From Paraburkholderia agricolaris (lineage in GTDB: Bacteria; Pseudomonadota; Gammaproteobacteria; Burkholderiales; Burkholderiaceae), in NCBI RefSeq assembly GCF_009455635.1, contig NZ_QPER01000002.1, positions 2,232,001 to 2,296,000 of the forward strand: a stretch of 64,000 nt of DNA. Reading direction: 5' to 3'. The notes under the pieces are model-generated. The model ran no database searches. It was not told the DNA's origin and was given only the letters and a program-made list of their open reading frames with translations. The translations under genes and the position numbers were made by a program. The stretch's first letter is position 1; each line of letters opens with the position of its first letter. Of the stretch, positions 16,477-24,948 are shown in pieces.

Positions 16477-18261
16477 TTATGCCGCCCGCCCCTTATCCAG
16501 TTCCGCCTGCTGCCACAGCATTTCCAGAGTGCGCCGCAAGCGCGCCGGCGTGACCGGTTTGTGCAGTACCGGAATCCCCTGCAAGGCCAGCGCCGCCAGT
16601 TCCGCCGACGCCATATCGCCCGTGATCAACAGCGTCACCACGCTTTCGTGCCCCGCCCGTGCGAGCACATGGCGCACGGCCGCGAGCGCTTGCGCGCCGG
16701 TCCGGTGATTGGCCAGCTGATAGTCGCATAGCACGGCATCCGGCACGAAACCGTCTTCCAGCGCGACCAGCGCGTCGACCTCGTCGCGCGCGCCACGCAC
16801 GATACACCCCCAGCGCCCCAGCAGACTCGCGAGACCTTCGAGTATCGACGGTTCGTCGTCGATACATAGCACGTGCCGCCCTTGCGCCGAGGTGCCGCCC
16901 CCCACCGTCTCGTTCAGGCTCGCGACAATCCCGCCGGCGTCGCCCGGCCGCACCGGAAAACGAAACGTCGAACCACGGCCCGGCGCCGAGCGGAATTGCA
17001 ACTCGCCCCCAAGCATCTCGACCAGGCGCTTCACCGTCGGCAAGCCCAAACCATGCCCCTGGCGCGCGTCGCGCTGCGGATTGGCGACCTGATAGAACTC
17101 TTCGAAGATGCGTTCGTGTTCCTCGGCCGGAATACCGACACCGGAATCGCGTACCTCGATATAGCCGCCCGAAGCCCGCCCGGCGCGGCGGTACCCCACC
17201 CAGATCGCGCCTTCGTCGGTATAGCGCACCGCGTTCGAGAGCAGATTGCTCAGGACGCGTTCGATCAACACGGGATCGTCGTGCACGACCGCCGAGGCCG
17301 GCGCGATCCGCAACGCCAGGCCCTTGGCCGCGGCTTGCGGGCGGTACTGGCTGCCGACCCGTTCGAACAGTTCGGACAGCCGGAAATGCAGACGGATCAC
17401 CTGGGTCACGCCGCTTTCGAGCCTGGCGAGATCGAGCACCTGGTTGAACAACTGGTTCAACGCTTCGACGTTATAAACGATGTGCTGGGCCGTCTTCGCA
17501 TGCTGCACGGGCGTCGCCGCCGTGTCGTTGAGCGAAGCCGCCAGCAGTCCGATCGCATGCAGCGGCTGGCGCAAATCGTGGCTCGCGGCCGCAAAAAATC
17601 GCGTTTTGGCAAGACTCGCCTCTTCGGCGACACGCTTTTGCGCCGCCAGCGACTCGGCCAGGTATTGCTGATCGACACGCGCCTGCACCACCTGATGGAA
17701 CAGCTTGCGGTAGCTCAGCGCGTAGACGTTGATCGCGCCGAAGAAGAAGGCGAGGACGACCGCGAGAACCGTGCGGTCGAACGTATGGGTGCCGAAGTGC
17801 AGCACGATCGAGGGAAGCAGCAGAAACGGAATCGAGGTCGAAAAGTTCAGCAGATCGAAGCCGTTCGACATGAACACACCGGCGGCCAGCGTGACGAGCA
17901 TCACCGTATGCAGCAGCGGCAAGTCGGTTTGCGGGCTCTGGAACGCGAACCACACCGCCAGCCCCGGCCCGCTATACAGCAACATGCCGCGCACCGCATG
18001 CAGGTTGATCCAGCCGCGCGGCGTGACCAGCTGCGGGTAGCGGCGATGACAGATCCATAACGCGAGGCCGGCGCAATTGGCCACCGCATAAAACCCGAAG
18101 CACGCCACGAACAGCCGCGGCGACGGGATGTTCGGCCAGTAGATCGCCACCAGCACCGCGATCGAGAACCAGTGGGAAAAGAAGGCGATCGGATCTTGCG
18201 CGTAAAGCACGCGCACCAGGTCTTCGTCGATTGCACGCTGGATGGGTGCGGCCCGCATCAT
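16477..18261 (-). CDS. Membrane-bound hybrid histidine kinase
   Basis: 594 aa. The N-terminal sensor region (about 30-185) has five or six hydrophobic helices and no recognised ligand domain. A short coiled coil (190-220) leads to the HisKA domain with His228 in ASHDLRQPLHA. The ATPase domain has NLLSNAVRYT, DSGVGIP and GHGLGL. A C-terminal receiver (about 463-585) carries IDDE and phospho-acceptor Asp513 in LCDYQLANHRTG. There is no DNA-binding output, so signalling likely continues to a separate regulator such as the convergent LuxR-type protein. GAGGAG lies 5 nt before the ATG. Confidence 0.93.
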   Translation of the reverse strand: MMRAAPIQRAIDEDLVRVLYAQDPIAFFSHWFSIAVLVAIYWPNIPSPRLFVACFGFYAVANCAGLALWICHRRYPQLVTPRGWINLHAVRGMLLYSGPGLAVWFAFQSPQTDLPLLHTVMLVTLAAGVFMSNGFDLLNFSTSIPFLLLPSIVLHFGTHTFDRTVLAVVLAFFFGAINVYALSYRKLFHQVVQARVDQQYLAESLAAQKRVAEEASLAKTRFFAAASHDLRQPLHAIGLLAASLNDTAATPVQHAKTAQHIVYNVEALNQLFNQVLDLARLESGVTQVIRLHFRLSELFERVGSQYRPQAAAKGLALRIAPASAVVHDDPVLIERVLSNLLSNAVRYTDEGAIWVGYRRAGRASGGYIEVRDSGVGIPAEEHERIFEEFYQVANPQRDARQGHGLGLPTVKRLVEMLGGELQFRSAPGRGSTFRFPVRPGDAGGIVASLNETVGGGTSAQGRHVLCIDDEPSILEGLASLLGRWGCIVRGARDEVDALVALEDGFVPDAVLCDYQLANHRTGAQALAAVRHVLARAGHESVVTLLITGDMASAELAALALQGIPVLHKPVTPARLRRTLEMLWQQAELDKGRAA

Positions 18262-18626
18262 GCGGTCTCCTCTTGGTCGGGCACGGCAGATTCGATGACG
18301 TTGGACGGAAGCTCAGCGACGCGGGCATCGTGCAGGCCCGGCGCGCGGAAGGTGCCGCATCAGGTATTGCGGTACTCGACCGCGCCGTTGCGGCCTTTCG
18401 GTGCAACCCACGGCTTTCAGAAGGCAAACAGGCAAAACCCGGCGGACGTACGAATGGTTTACCCGACAGTTTACCCATCAGCTACCACTTAATCCATATA
18501 GGCGAAGCCGTCGCCGGAAACCATACTGACGTCACTTTCAAGCGCGGTTTAACAATTCCAGCTTGCCTTCCTTGCCTGCAGTCGAGGCTCCCCGCGCTCC
18601 TGGTCTTTCCCTTTATGGAGGTTTTC
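18262..18626. other. Divergent region between the kinase and sigma-like genes
   Basis: 365 nt without a supported gene. It contains a direct repeat GTTTACCC at 18457-18464 and 18469-18476, offset by 12 bp, a possible binding site for a regulator that reads one helical face. Promoters for both flanking genes should lie here, but I cannot place them. Confidence 0.5.
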
Positions 18627-19418
18627 ATGGGCGCAGTTCCGAGCCACGCGTTCGTCCGCAATCTCGACGATGCGATCCTGCCCGACCTGTGGCGCCGCCG
18701 CACCCAGTTGTCCGGCGACGAAATGGTGTCGATGGTCGATCTGGTCAAGCGGGCGCTGCGTACCTATCACCCGCTTGAACTCCAGGCCCTCGGCGAGGAC
18801 AAGGAAGAACTGGTCGCGCAGTTTATCTACGCGAAAGTACTGCGCCTCGCACCCGGCCACACGGAGACCAACGCCTGCGCAGACAGCGCGCCGTCCAACG
18901 GCTACGCACTGTGCGCGTATTTTCGCCGTTACCTGATCGACTGCCTGCGCAGCGCCGGCCATCAACGCAATGTGTCGATGGAAAACGAAGGCATGGCGCA
19001 GGAAATCGATCTGCACGCGCAAGCACTGGAAGACCCGGTCGAAAGCGTGTTGCTGCAATACGGTCTCGACGAACACGGCGTGCGGCTCGCGGCGCGCGCC
19101 TTCATCGACAGCCTCGACGAGCCGGAGCGCATCGTGCTGGCCGGCAGTCTCGGCTGGTGCTCGGAAGGCAAAGGTGGCTTGTCGGCAGTCGCAGCTCAGC
19201 ATCGGGTGCCCTCATATCACTATCGCGCCGTCAAACTTGGCGTCACCATGAAAAAGACGGCCGGCGCCGCCGAATTTTCCAATACCAAGATCGGCCGCTG
19301 GTTGACCGACGCGCTCGGCATCGAAATCGACGTCGACAATCGCGCCGTGATTCTGCTCGCCCTGAACCTGCTCGCCGCCGAATCGAGCGACAGCGAAATG
19401 AATGAAGTAGCCGCCTAA
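18627..19418 (+). CDS. Sigma-70-like protein of unknown role
   Basis: 263 aa; I do not recognise a named family. Two parts resemble sigma factors. NGYALCAYFRRYLIDCLRS (about residues 93-111) resembles region 2. A segment beginning FIDSLDEPERIVLAGSLGW, followed by LSAVAAQHRVPSYHYRAVKL, resembles region 4 with its helix-turn-helix. A further C-terminal helical part (NTKIGRWLTDALGIEIDVDN onwards) is not typical of ECF sigma factors. No signal peptide or membrane helix is present. The ATG at 18627 has GGAGG 5 nt upstream; another ATG at 18615 is in frame. It is divergent from the hybrid kinase. It could be a divergent sigma factor, an anti-anti-sigma-like mimic or another DNA-binding protein. Confidence 0.6.
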   Translation: MGAVPSHAFVRNLDDAILPDLWRRRTQLSGDEMVSMVDLVKRALRTYHPLELQALGEDKEELVAQFIYAKVLRLAPGHTETNACADSAPSNGYALCAYFRRYLIDCLRSAGHQRNVSMENEGMAQEIDLHAQALEDPVESVLLQYGLDEHGVRLAARAFIDSLDEPERIVLAGSLGWCSEGKGGLSAVAAQHRVPSYHYRAVKLGVTMKKTAGAAEFSNTKIGRWLTDALGIEIDVDNRAVILLALNLLAAESSDSEMNEVAA

Positions 19419-19625
19419 TAGCCTCTTCACGGACCGGCGTGGGGCGGCGGCGGGTTTCTTCTTGCTTGCGGAAATCGGGGCCGGCTCCACGCACGCGCCT
19501 CGTACGATGCGCCTTTTTTTGACATCGCGCACCGCCTGCGATAAAAAAGCCGCTGCCGCACGCCGTCTTCCTTCCGAAGTCCGGGTTCCCCTACCCGGCA
19601 TCTCCTTCCTGACGAGGTGGTCCTG

Positions 19626-22600
19626 ATGAACCGCTTATCGAGCGTCCTGACAGCCATGCAGCCGCATTACGATGTCGTGGTGGTGGGTTCGGGTTATGGC
19701 GGTGCGATCGCCGCGAGCCGTATGGCGCGCGCCGGCAGAAGCGTGTGCGTACTGGAGCGCGGGCGCGAATTCATGGCCGGCGAGTATCCGCGCACGCCAA
19801 TCGAAGGCGCCGCGCAGATTCAATACAACACCGCCCTCGCGCAAATCGGCTCGCCGCTCGCGCTGCTCGAAGTCCACGTGAATGACGACGTGAATGCGGT
19901 GGTCGGCTGCGGCCTGGGCGGCACCTCGCTGATCAACGCGAACGTCGCGCTTAAGGCCGACCCGCGCCTATGGGATGACGAACGCTGGCCCGAGGCGCTG
20001 CGCGCCGACCAGGCGGGACGCGACAAAGGCTACGAACTCGCCCACGCGATGCTGCAGCCGTCGGCGGTGTCCGGCGATTTTTTGCAGTTGCCGAAACTGC
20101 AGGCGCTCAAACAGTCCGCGCAGGCGCTCGGCATGGCAGATCGCTTTTACCCGCCGGAGATCACCGTCACCTTCGAGGACCGCGTGAACGCGGCGGGCGT
20201 CGAACAGAAGGCCTGCGTCGGTTGCGGCGATTGCAACTCGGGTTGCAATTACGACGCGAAGAATTCCACGCACATGAACTATTTGCCCGATGCCGTCGCG
20301 CACGGCGCCCATATTTTCACGGGCACGGCCGTGCATTCGGTGCTGCGCGACACCGCCACGCAAAAGTGGATCGTGCGCTTTCAGGAGGTCTCGCTGGGCC
20401 GTGAGAGCTATGACGCGCCCGATCTGTTCGTGAGTGCCGATATCGTCATCGTGTCGGCCGGCACGATCGGTTCGACCGCCCTGCTGCTGCGTTCGCGCGA
20501 GGCGGGTCTGAGCGTTTCGGGCAGGCTCGGCCAGCACTTCACCGGCAACGGCGACGTCCTCGCCTTCGCGTACAACACCGAGGAAGCGATCAACGGCATC
20601 GGCTGGGGCGCGCACGAGCAAGGCGAGATTCCTGCTGTCGGACCGACCATTACCGGCATCATCGACCACCGCAATACGCCCGAGGTGAAAGACGGCTTCG
20701 TGATCGAAGAAGGCTCGCTCGCCGGGGCGGTCGGCGCCGCGATGGTCGCCCTGCTCGGCGGCGCGGCGCCGCTCGAAGGCGTCGACATTCCCGCGCCGCG
20801 CGCCGCCGGGGAACCGCTCGGCTACGATGCGCGCGTGATCGAGAGCTTCCTGCGCGGTCCCTATCACGGCGCCCTCAACCACACGCAAACCTACCTGGTG
20901 ATGGCGCATGACGACGAAAGCGGCCAGATTACCGTAGGCGATAAAGGCAGGCCGCGCATCGACTGGCCGAACGCCGGCAAGCAGCCGATCTTCCAGACCG
21001 TCGAAGAAACGCTCAAGAAAGCCCAGGCACCGCTCGGCGGCAAATACCTGCGCAACCCGATCTCCACCAGCCTGCTCGATAACCGCATCGTCACCGTGCA
21101 TCCGCTCGGCGGCTGCGGGATGGGTGAGGACGCAACGCGCGGTGTCGTCGACCATCAAGGCCGCGTTTTCAGCGATACCGCAGGCAATGCCGTGCACGAT
21201 GGCCTGTATGTGATGGATGGCGCTGTGATGCCGATGTCGCTCGGCGTCAATCCGCTGCTGACGATTTCCGCGCTGGCGGAACGCAATTGCGCGCTGCTCG
21301 CCAAGGCGCGAGGCTGGAACATCGACTACCAGGCCAAGGGTGCGGCCGCCGCCCCGGCGCCCCAGCAGATCGGCCTGCGCTTCACCGAAACGATGATCGG
21401 CACCTATACGCCGACCGTCGTGGGCGATGCCACCGCCAGTCCGATCGAATTCACACTCACGGTCGAATCGGACAATCTGGCCGATATGCTGAGCAATCCA
21501 CAGCATCTCGCCCACACCACCGGCACGCTGACTTGCCTCGCGCTCAGCGCGCAACCCATGACGATCGCCGACGGCACCTTCAACCTGTTCGTGGTCAATC
21601 AATCGGATGTAGACGAGCGCAACATGAATTACCACATGACGCTCAACGCCACCGAAGGCAAGACGCACTACCTGAGCGGACAGAAGATCATCACCCGGAC
21701 CTCGCCGATCAACCTGTGGGAACAGACCAACACGCTCTACGCAGAAATCCGCGAGTCGGCGCAAGCGGATGCACCGCCGATCGGTACGGCAACGCTGATC
21801 ATCACACCCGAGAATTTCCTCAAGCAGCAACGCACGCTCGAAGTCACCAACGCACCCGATCTGGAAACGCGCCTTGAATGGACCCTGAAGTTCGGCAAGT
21901 TTTTCGCGGGTGTGCTGTTCACCGAATACGGCGGCGTGGCCGCGCCCTTGCAGTTTTATGATCCGCAAGCGTCGCCGCGCCTGAAGCGCGCGCTGCGCGC
22001 ACCGGTGCCGCAAGTAGTTTTTTTCGACACGCCCGACGGCACCACGCTGCGACTCACGCGCTACGCCGGGCCGTCCAATGCACCCCTGCGCCCCGTGCTG
22101 CTGATTCACGGTTCGGGCGTGTCGAGCCGGATCTTTTCCACCGATCTGACAGGCACCAATCTGGTCGAATATCTCTGTGCGGCCGGCTACGACGTGTGGC
22201 TCGTCGATCTGCGCGTCAGCATCGAAATGCCGAGCGTGCTGGTGCCGACCAATGTCGACAAGGTCGCTCGCGAGGACATTCCGGCCGCGGTCGCCAAAGT
22301 GCGCGCGTTGACCGGCCTGCCGGAGATTCAGGTGCTGGGCCACTGCATGGGCGGCATGGCGTTGACCATGTCGCTGCTAGGTGGCCTCGAGGGCGTGCGC
22401 TCGGCGGTCATCTCGCAGGTCTCGGCGCATCCGGTGCCGGGCACGCTGGAAAAGATCAAGTGCGGGCTGCATATCCCGGACATCATGGCGCATCTCGGCG
22501 TACACGATCTGACGGCCTTCACGGAACGCGGGGCATGGCCTGAAAATCTGCTCGATGAAGCGTTGCGGCTCTACCCGCTCAATCACAAGCAGGGTTGCGG

Positions 22601-23036
22601 CAGCCCGATCTGCCACCGGACAACCTTCCTTTACGGCCTGCTCTATGAGCATGACAAACTGAGCGAGACGCTTCACTCGAACCTGCAGGAATTATTCGGC
22701 GTGCACGACATCGAGGTATTCAGGCATCTGGCCGCCATGGTGCGAGCGGGCAAGGTTGTCGATGCGGCCGGCAAAGACGTTTACCTCACCGGAACGGACG
22801 GCATGAAAGGTCTGGAGGGCATGCGTCTGCCGATCGGCTTCATCCACGGCGAAAAGAATGAAACCTATCTGCCGGAGAGTACCGAGTTCACATTCGACCT
22901 GCTGGTCAGGCACTTCCCCGAGCAGCCATATGAGCGCCATCTGATTCCCGGCTACGGGCATATCGACTGTATCTTCGGCAAGAACTCGGCGGTGGACGTG
23001 TATCCGGTGATTGCACGGTATCTGAACGCGCATTGA
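19626..23036 (+). CDS. GMC oxidoreductase / alpha-beta hydrolase fusion, cholesterol-oxidase-like
   Basis: 1136 aa, three parts. Residues 1-570 are an FAD-dependent GMC oxidoreductase: GSGYGGAIAASRMARAG at 21-37 binds ADP of FAD, and HPLGGCGMGEDATRGV plus NPLLTISALAERN form the C-terminal signature. A Cys cluster C197-x2-C200-x2-C203-x3-C207 lies in the substrate half. Residues about 580-740 are a beta-rich linker domain. Residues about 745-1136 are an alpha/beta hydrolase with HGSG oxyanion region, a nucleophile elbow GHCMGG (Cys907 instead of Ser) and His1112 in GYGHID. It could oxidise a sterol or lipid alcohol and then cleave or transfer an ester, but the substrate is unknown. The ATG at 19626 is preceded by GAGG; a GTG at 19617 is possible. 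No signal peptide is seen. Confidence 0.85.
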   Translation: MNRLSSVLTAMQPHYDVVVVGSGYGGAIAASRMARAGRSVCVLERGREFMAGEYPRTPIEGAAQIQYNTALAQIGSPLALLEVHVNDDVNAVVGCGLGGTSLINANVALKADPRLWDDERWPEALRADQAGRDKGYELAHAMLQPSAVSGDFLQLPKLQALKQSAQALGMADRFYPPEITVTFEDRVNAAGVEQKACVGCGDCNSGCNYDAKNSTHMNYLPDAVAHGAHIFTGTAVHSVLRDTATQKWIVRFQEVSLGRESYDAPDLFVSADIVIVSAGTIGSTALLLRSREAGLSVSGRLGQHFTGNGDVLAFAYNTEEAINGIGWGAHEQGEIPAVGPTITGIIDHRNTPEVKDGFVIEEGSLAGAVGAAMVALLGGAAPLEGVDIPAPRAAGEPLGYDARVIESFLRGPYHGALNHTQTYLVMAHDDESGQITVGDKGRPRIDWPNAGKQPIFQTVEETLKKAQAPLGGKYLRNPISTSLLDNRIVTVHPLGGCGMGEDATRGVVDHQGRVFSDTAGNAVHDGLYVMDGAVMPMSLGVNPLLTISALAERNCALLAKARGWNIDYQAKGAAAAPAPQQIGLRFTETMIGTYTPTVVGDATASPIEFTLTVESDNLADMLSNPQHLAHTTGTLTCLALSAQPMTIADGTFNLFVVNQSDVDERNMNYHMTLNATEGKTHYLSGQKIITRTSPINLWEQTNTLYAEIRESAQADAPPIGTATLIITPENFLKQQRTLEVTNAPDLETRLEWTLKFGKFFAGVLFTEYGGVAAPLQFYDPQASPRLKRALRAPVPQVVFFDTPDGTTLRLTRYAGPSNAPLRPVLLIHGSGVSSRIFSTDLTGTNLVEYLCAAGYDVWLVDLRVSIEMPSVLVPTNVDKVAREDIPAAVAKVRALTGLPEIQVLGHCMGGMALTMSLLGGLEGVRSAVISQVSAHPVPGTLEKIKCGLHIPDIMAHLGVHDLTAFTERGAWPENLLDEALRLYPLNHKQGCGSPICHRTTFLYGLLYEHDKLSETLHSNLQELFGVHDIEVFRHLAAMVRAGKVVDAAGKDVYLTGTDGMKGLEGMRLPIGFIHGEKNETYLPESTEFTFDLLVRHFPEQPYERHLIPGYGHIDCIFGKNSAVDVYPVIARYLNAH

Positions 23037-23233
23037 CGAATGCCGCAACGCGCCGCCGCTACAGGATCGGAGAATCCGGCGGCAGCGTACCCGGGTTGCA
23101 CGCCGCGCGCTATTCGGGCTGCTGTTCAGGTATGGTATGTATAAGGGGGCGGGTCGCCGCGGTTGCGGCCAGCGCACCTGGCGCCGTGAGTCCATCACGC
23201 CCTTATCCACATCGAACTGCCACGCTTATCCGG

Positions 23234-24016
23234 ATGAAAACCTTTTTTCTGACTACGTTGGCCGCCGGACTGCTGGCCAGCACCGTTGCAACAGCAAACG
23301 TACAGGCCGCCGAACTCCACGTGATGACGTCGGGCGGCTTCACCGCCGCCTATAAATTGCTCGGCCCCAAATTCGCGGCCGCAACCGGCAACACGCTCGA
23401 CACGATCCTCGGACCGTCGATGGGCAAATCGCCGGAAGCCATTCCGAACCGCCTCGAGCGGGGCGAACACGCGGACGTGGTCATCATGGTCGGCTACGCG
23501 CTCGACGAGCTGATCAAGCAAGGCAAGGTGATTCCCGGATCGCGCGTCGAGCTTGCCGCTTCCCGCATTGGCATGGTCGTGCGCAACGGCGCGCCGAAAC
23601 CGGATATCAGCTCGGTCGATGCGCTAAAGGAGACCTTGCTCCATGCCAGATCGATCGCCTACTCGGACAGCGCGAGCGGTGTCTATATCGAGCGCGAGCT
23701 CTTCAGCAAGCTTGGCATCGAAGCTCAGGTAAAGAGCAAGGCGAAGATGATTCCGAAAATTCCGGTCGCATCGGTGGTTGCCAATGGCGATTACGAACTG
23801 GGATTCCAGCAGGTCAGTGAGTTGCTGCCGGTGCCGGGCGCCACCTTCGTCGGAAAGATTCCGGAGTCGGTGCAATCGGTTACGCGCTTTGCTGCCGGCA
23901 TCCCGGTGGGCGCCGAACATCCGAAAGAAGCAAAGGCATTGCTCGACTATCTCGCCTCACCCGCCGTACAGCCCGTGGTAACGTCAACCGGCCTGGATTC
24001 TGTCGCAACGCATTGA
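23234..24016 (+). CDS. ModA-like periplasmic substrate-binding protein, orphan
   Basis: 260 aa with a signal peptide (MKTFFLTTLAAGLLAS...; likely cut after VQAA near residue 23). The mature part starts ELHVMTSGGFTAAYK and includes NRLERGEHADVVIM and SDSASGVYIERELF, matching the molybdate-binding-protein-like group (type 2 periplasmic fold). No modB or modC permease or ATPase genes lie nearby, so it may be an extracytoplasmic oxyanion or organic-acid sensor or binder rather than a molybdate importer component. The ATG at 23234 was chosen because it starts directly at the signal peptide. It lies 197 nt after the GMC fusion gene. Confidence 0.78.
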   Translation: MKTFFLTTLAAGLLASTVATANVQAAELHVMTSGGFTAAYKLLGPKFAAATGNTLDTILGPSMGKSPEAIPNRLERGEHADVVIMVGYALDELIKQGKVIPGSRVELAASRIGMVVRNGAPKPDISSVDALKETLLHARSIAYSDSASGVYIERELFSKLGIEAQVKSKAKMIPKIPVASVVANGDYELGFQQVSELLPVPGATFVGKIPESVQSVTRFAAGIPVGAEHPKEAKALLDYLASPAVQPVVTSTGLDSVATH

Positions 24017-24027
24017 CGAAGCGGCCT

Positions 24028-24060
24028 CGGGCTGGCCGGAAAACGCGTCCGGCCAGCCCG
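24028..24060 (+). terminator. Strong hairpin after the ModA-like gene
   Basis: A perfect 13-bp stem, CGGGCTGGCCGGA at 24028-24040 with its complement at 24048-24060, and a 7-nt loop, 12 nt after the stop codon. Only a weak T content follows (TCCACTTTG), so termination may be incomplete. Confidence 0.6.
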
Positions 24061-24151
24061 TCCACTTTGCGCGGCCAGACATAAGCAACCCTCACCATCA
24101 ATAGAAGCAGGGCTGTGGCCTTCACACTTCAGGACGATTTCAAAGAAAACT

Positions 24152-24928
24152 ATGGAACAGTTGACCTTCGGGGCTTGCGTCAAAAAAGGCTGGATCAGTT
24201 CGTGGCAAGCCGTCACACAGATGCCCTGGTTGTTCCTCGGCGTCTGCATCGTATTGGCCTGCACCTCGCTACTGACAGGACAACGCCCCGCCGTCACTGA
24301 CACGATGGATGCGACGACGCGTGTCGGCCACGGCCTGCTCTCGCTGGTCTGGTTCTTTCTGCAACTGGCGGTATCCGGCACGCTGACCATCAAGGTTCAT
24401 CGTTTCGTGCTGCTTGGCGAAGGCACGCAGCCGCTCGTGCCGCTCAACGGCAAGCCGCTCTTGCGCTATGCGCTGGTATGGCTCGCCATCATGCTGATCG
24501 CGCTGGCGATTACAGGATTCACCTTTTTCGCCATGCGCGCGCTGAAGATGGGGTTCCTGATCTATGTGCCGCTGCTGCTCGTTTATCTGTTCGTGCTTAT
24601 CCGTCTGAGCCTGCTTTATCCGTCCATCGCGCTCGGCAGCCGGGTTGCGCTGCGGGCAGCGTGGCGGGACAGCCGTGGACACGTATGGAGCATCATCGGC
24701 GTGGGCTTCGTGACTTATGTGCCGCTCTTTGTGGTCACCGCCCTGATATTCATGCTGGTCGGCCCGAAGATGATGGCCGCGCACCAGACCCAGGGCCTCG
24801 CCGTCTTCGCGATTATTCAGGCGCTGCTCAATGCTGTTTTCGTCGTGTTCGCCGCAGCCTCGCTTTCGTGGCTGTACCGCCGCTACGCCAACGAACTGCT
24901 GACGCACGCCGAAGAGGCACCGCGCTAA
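24152..24928 (+). CDS. Integral membrane protein of unknown function
   Basis: 258 aa with about six hydrophobic helices: WLFLGVCIVLACTSLL, GLLSLVWFFLQLAVSG, a long pair around ALVWLAIMLIALAITGFTF and IYVPLLLVYLFVLIRLSL, then VGFVTYVPLFVVTALIFMLV and a final helix before WLYRRYANELL. The layout, with AWRDSRGHVW between helices 4 and 5, resembles the glycerophosphodiester-phosphodiesterase-type membrane domain and related proteins found across Burkholderia, but I cannot assign a function. It converges on the FAD oxidoreductase gene 20 nt away. Confidence 0.7.
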   Translation: MEQLTFGACVKKGWISSWQAVTQMPWLFLGVCIVLACTSLLTGQRPAVTDTMDATTRVGHGLLSLVWFFLQLAVSGTLTIKVHRFVLLGEGTQPLVPLNGKPLLRYALVWLAIMLIALAITGFTFFAMRALKMGFLIYVPLLLVYLFVLIRLSLLYPSIALGSRVALRAAWRDSRGHVWSIIGVGFVTYVPLFVVTALIFMLVGPKMMAAHQTQGLAVFAIIQALLNAVFVVFAAASLSWLYRRYANELLTHAEEAPR

Positions 24929-24948
24929 ATCGCGCGGCCCGCCGTGGC

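Noticed and set aside
19968..22343. A 791-codon minus-strand frame opposite the GMC fusion gene
   Set aside because: It mirrors the codon pattern of the GMC gene and has no domain, start signal or neighbours that fit.
23234..24928. A molybdate transport operon
   Set aside because: Only the binding protein resembles ModA. The following membrane protein is not a ModB permease and no ATPase gene follows.
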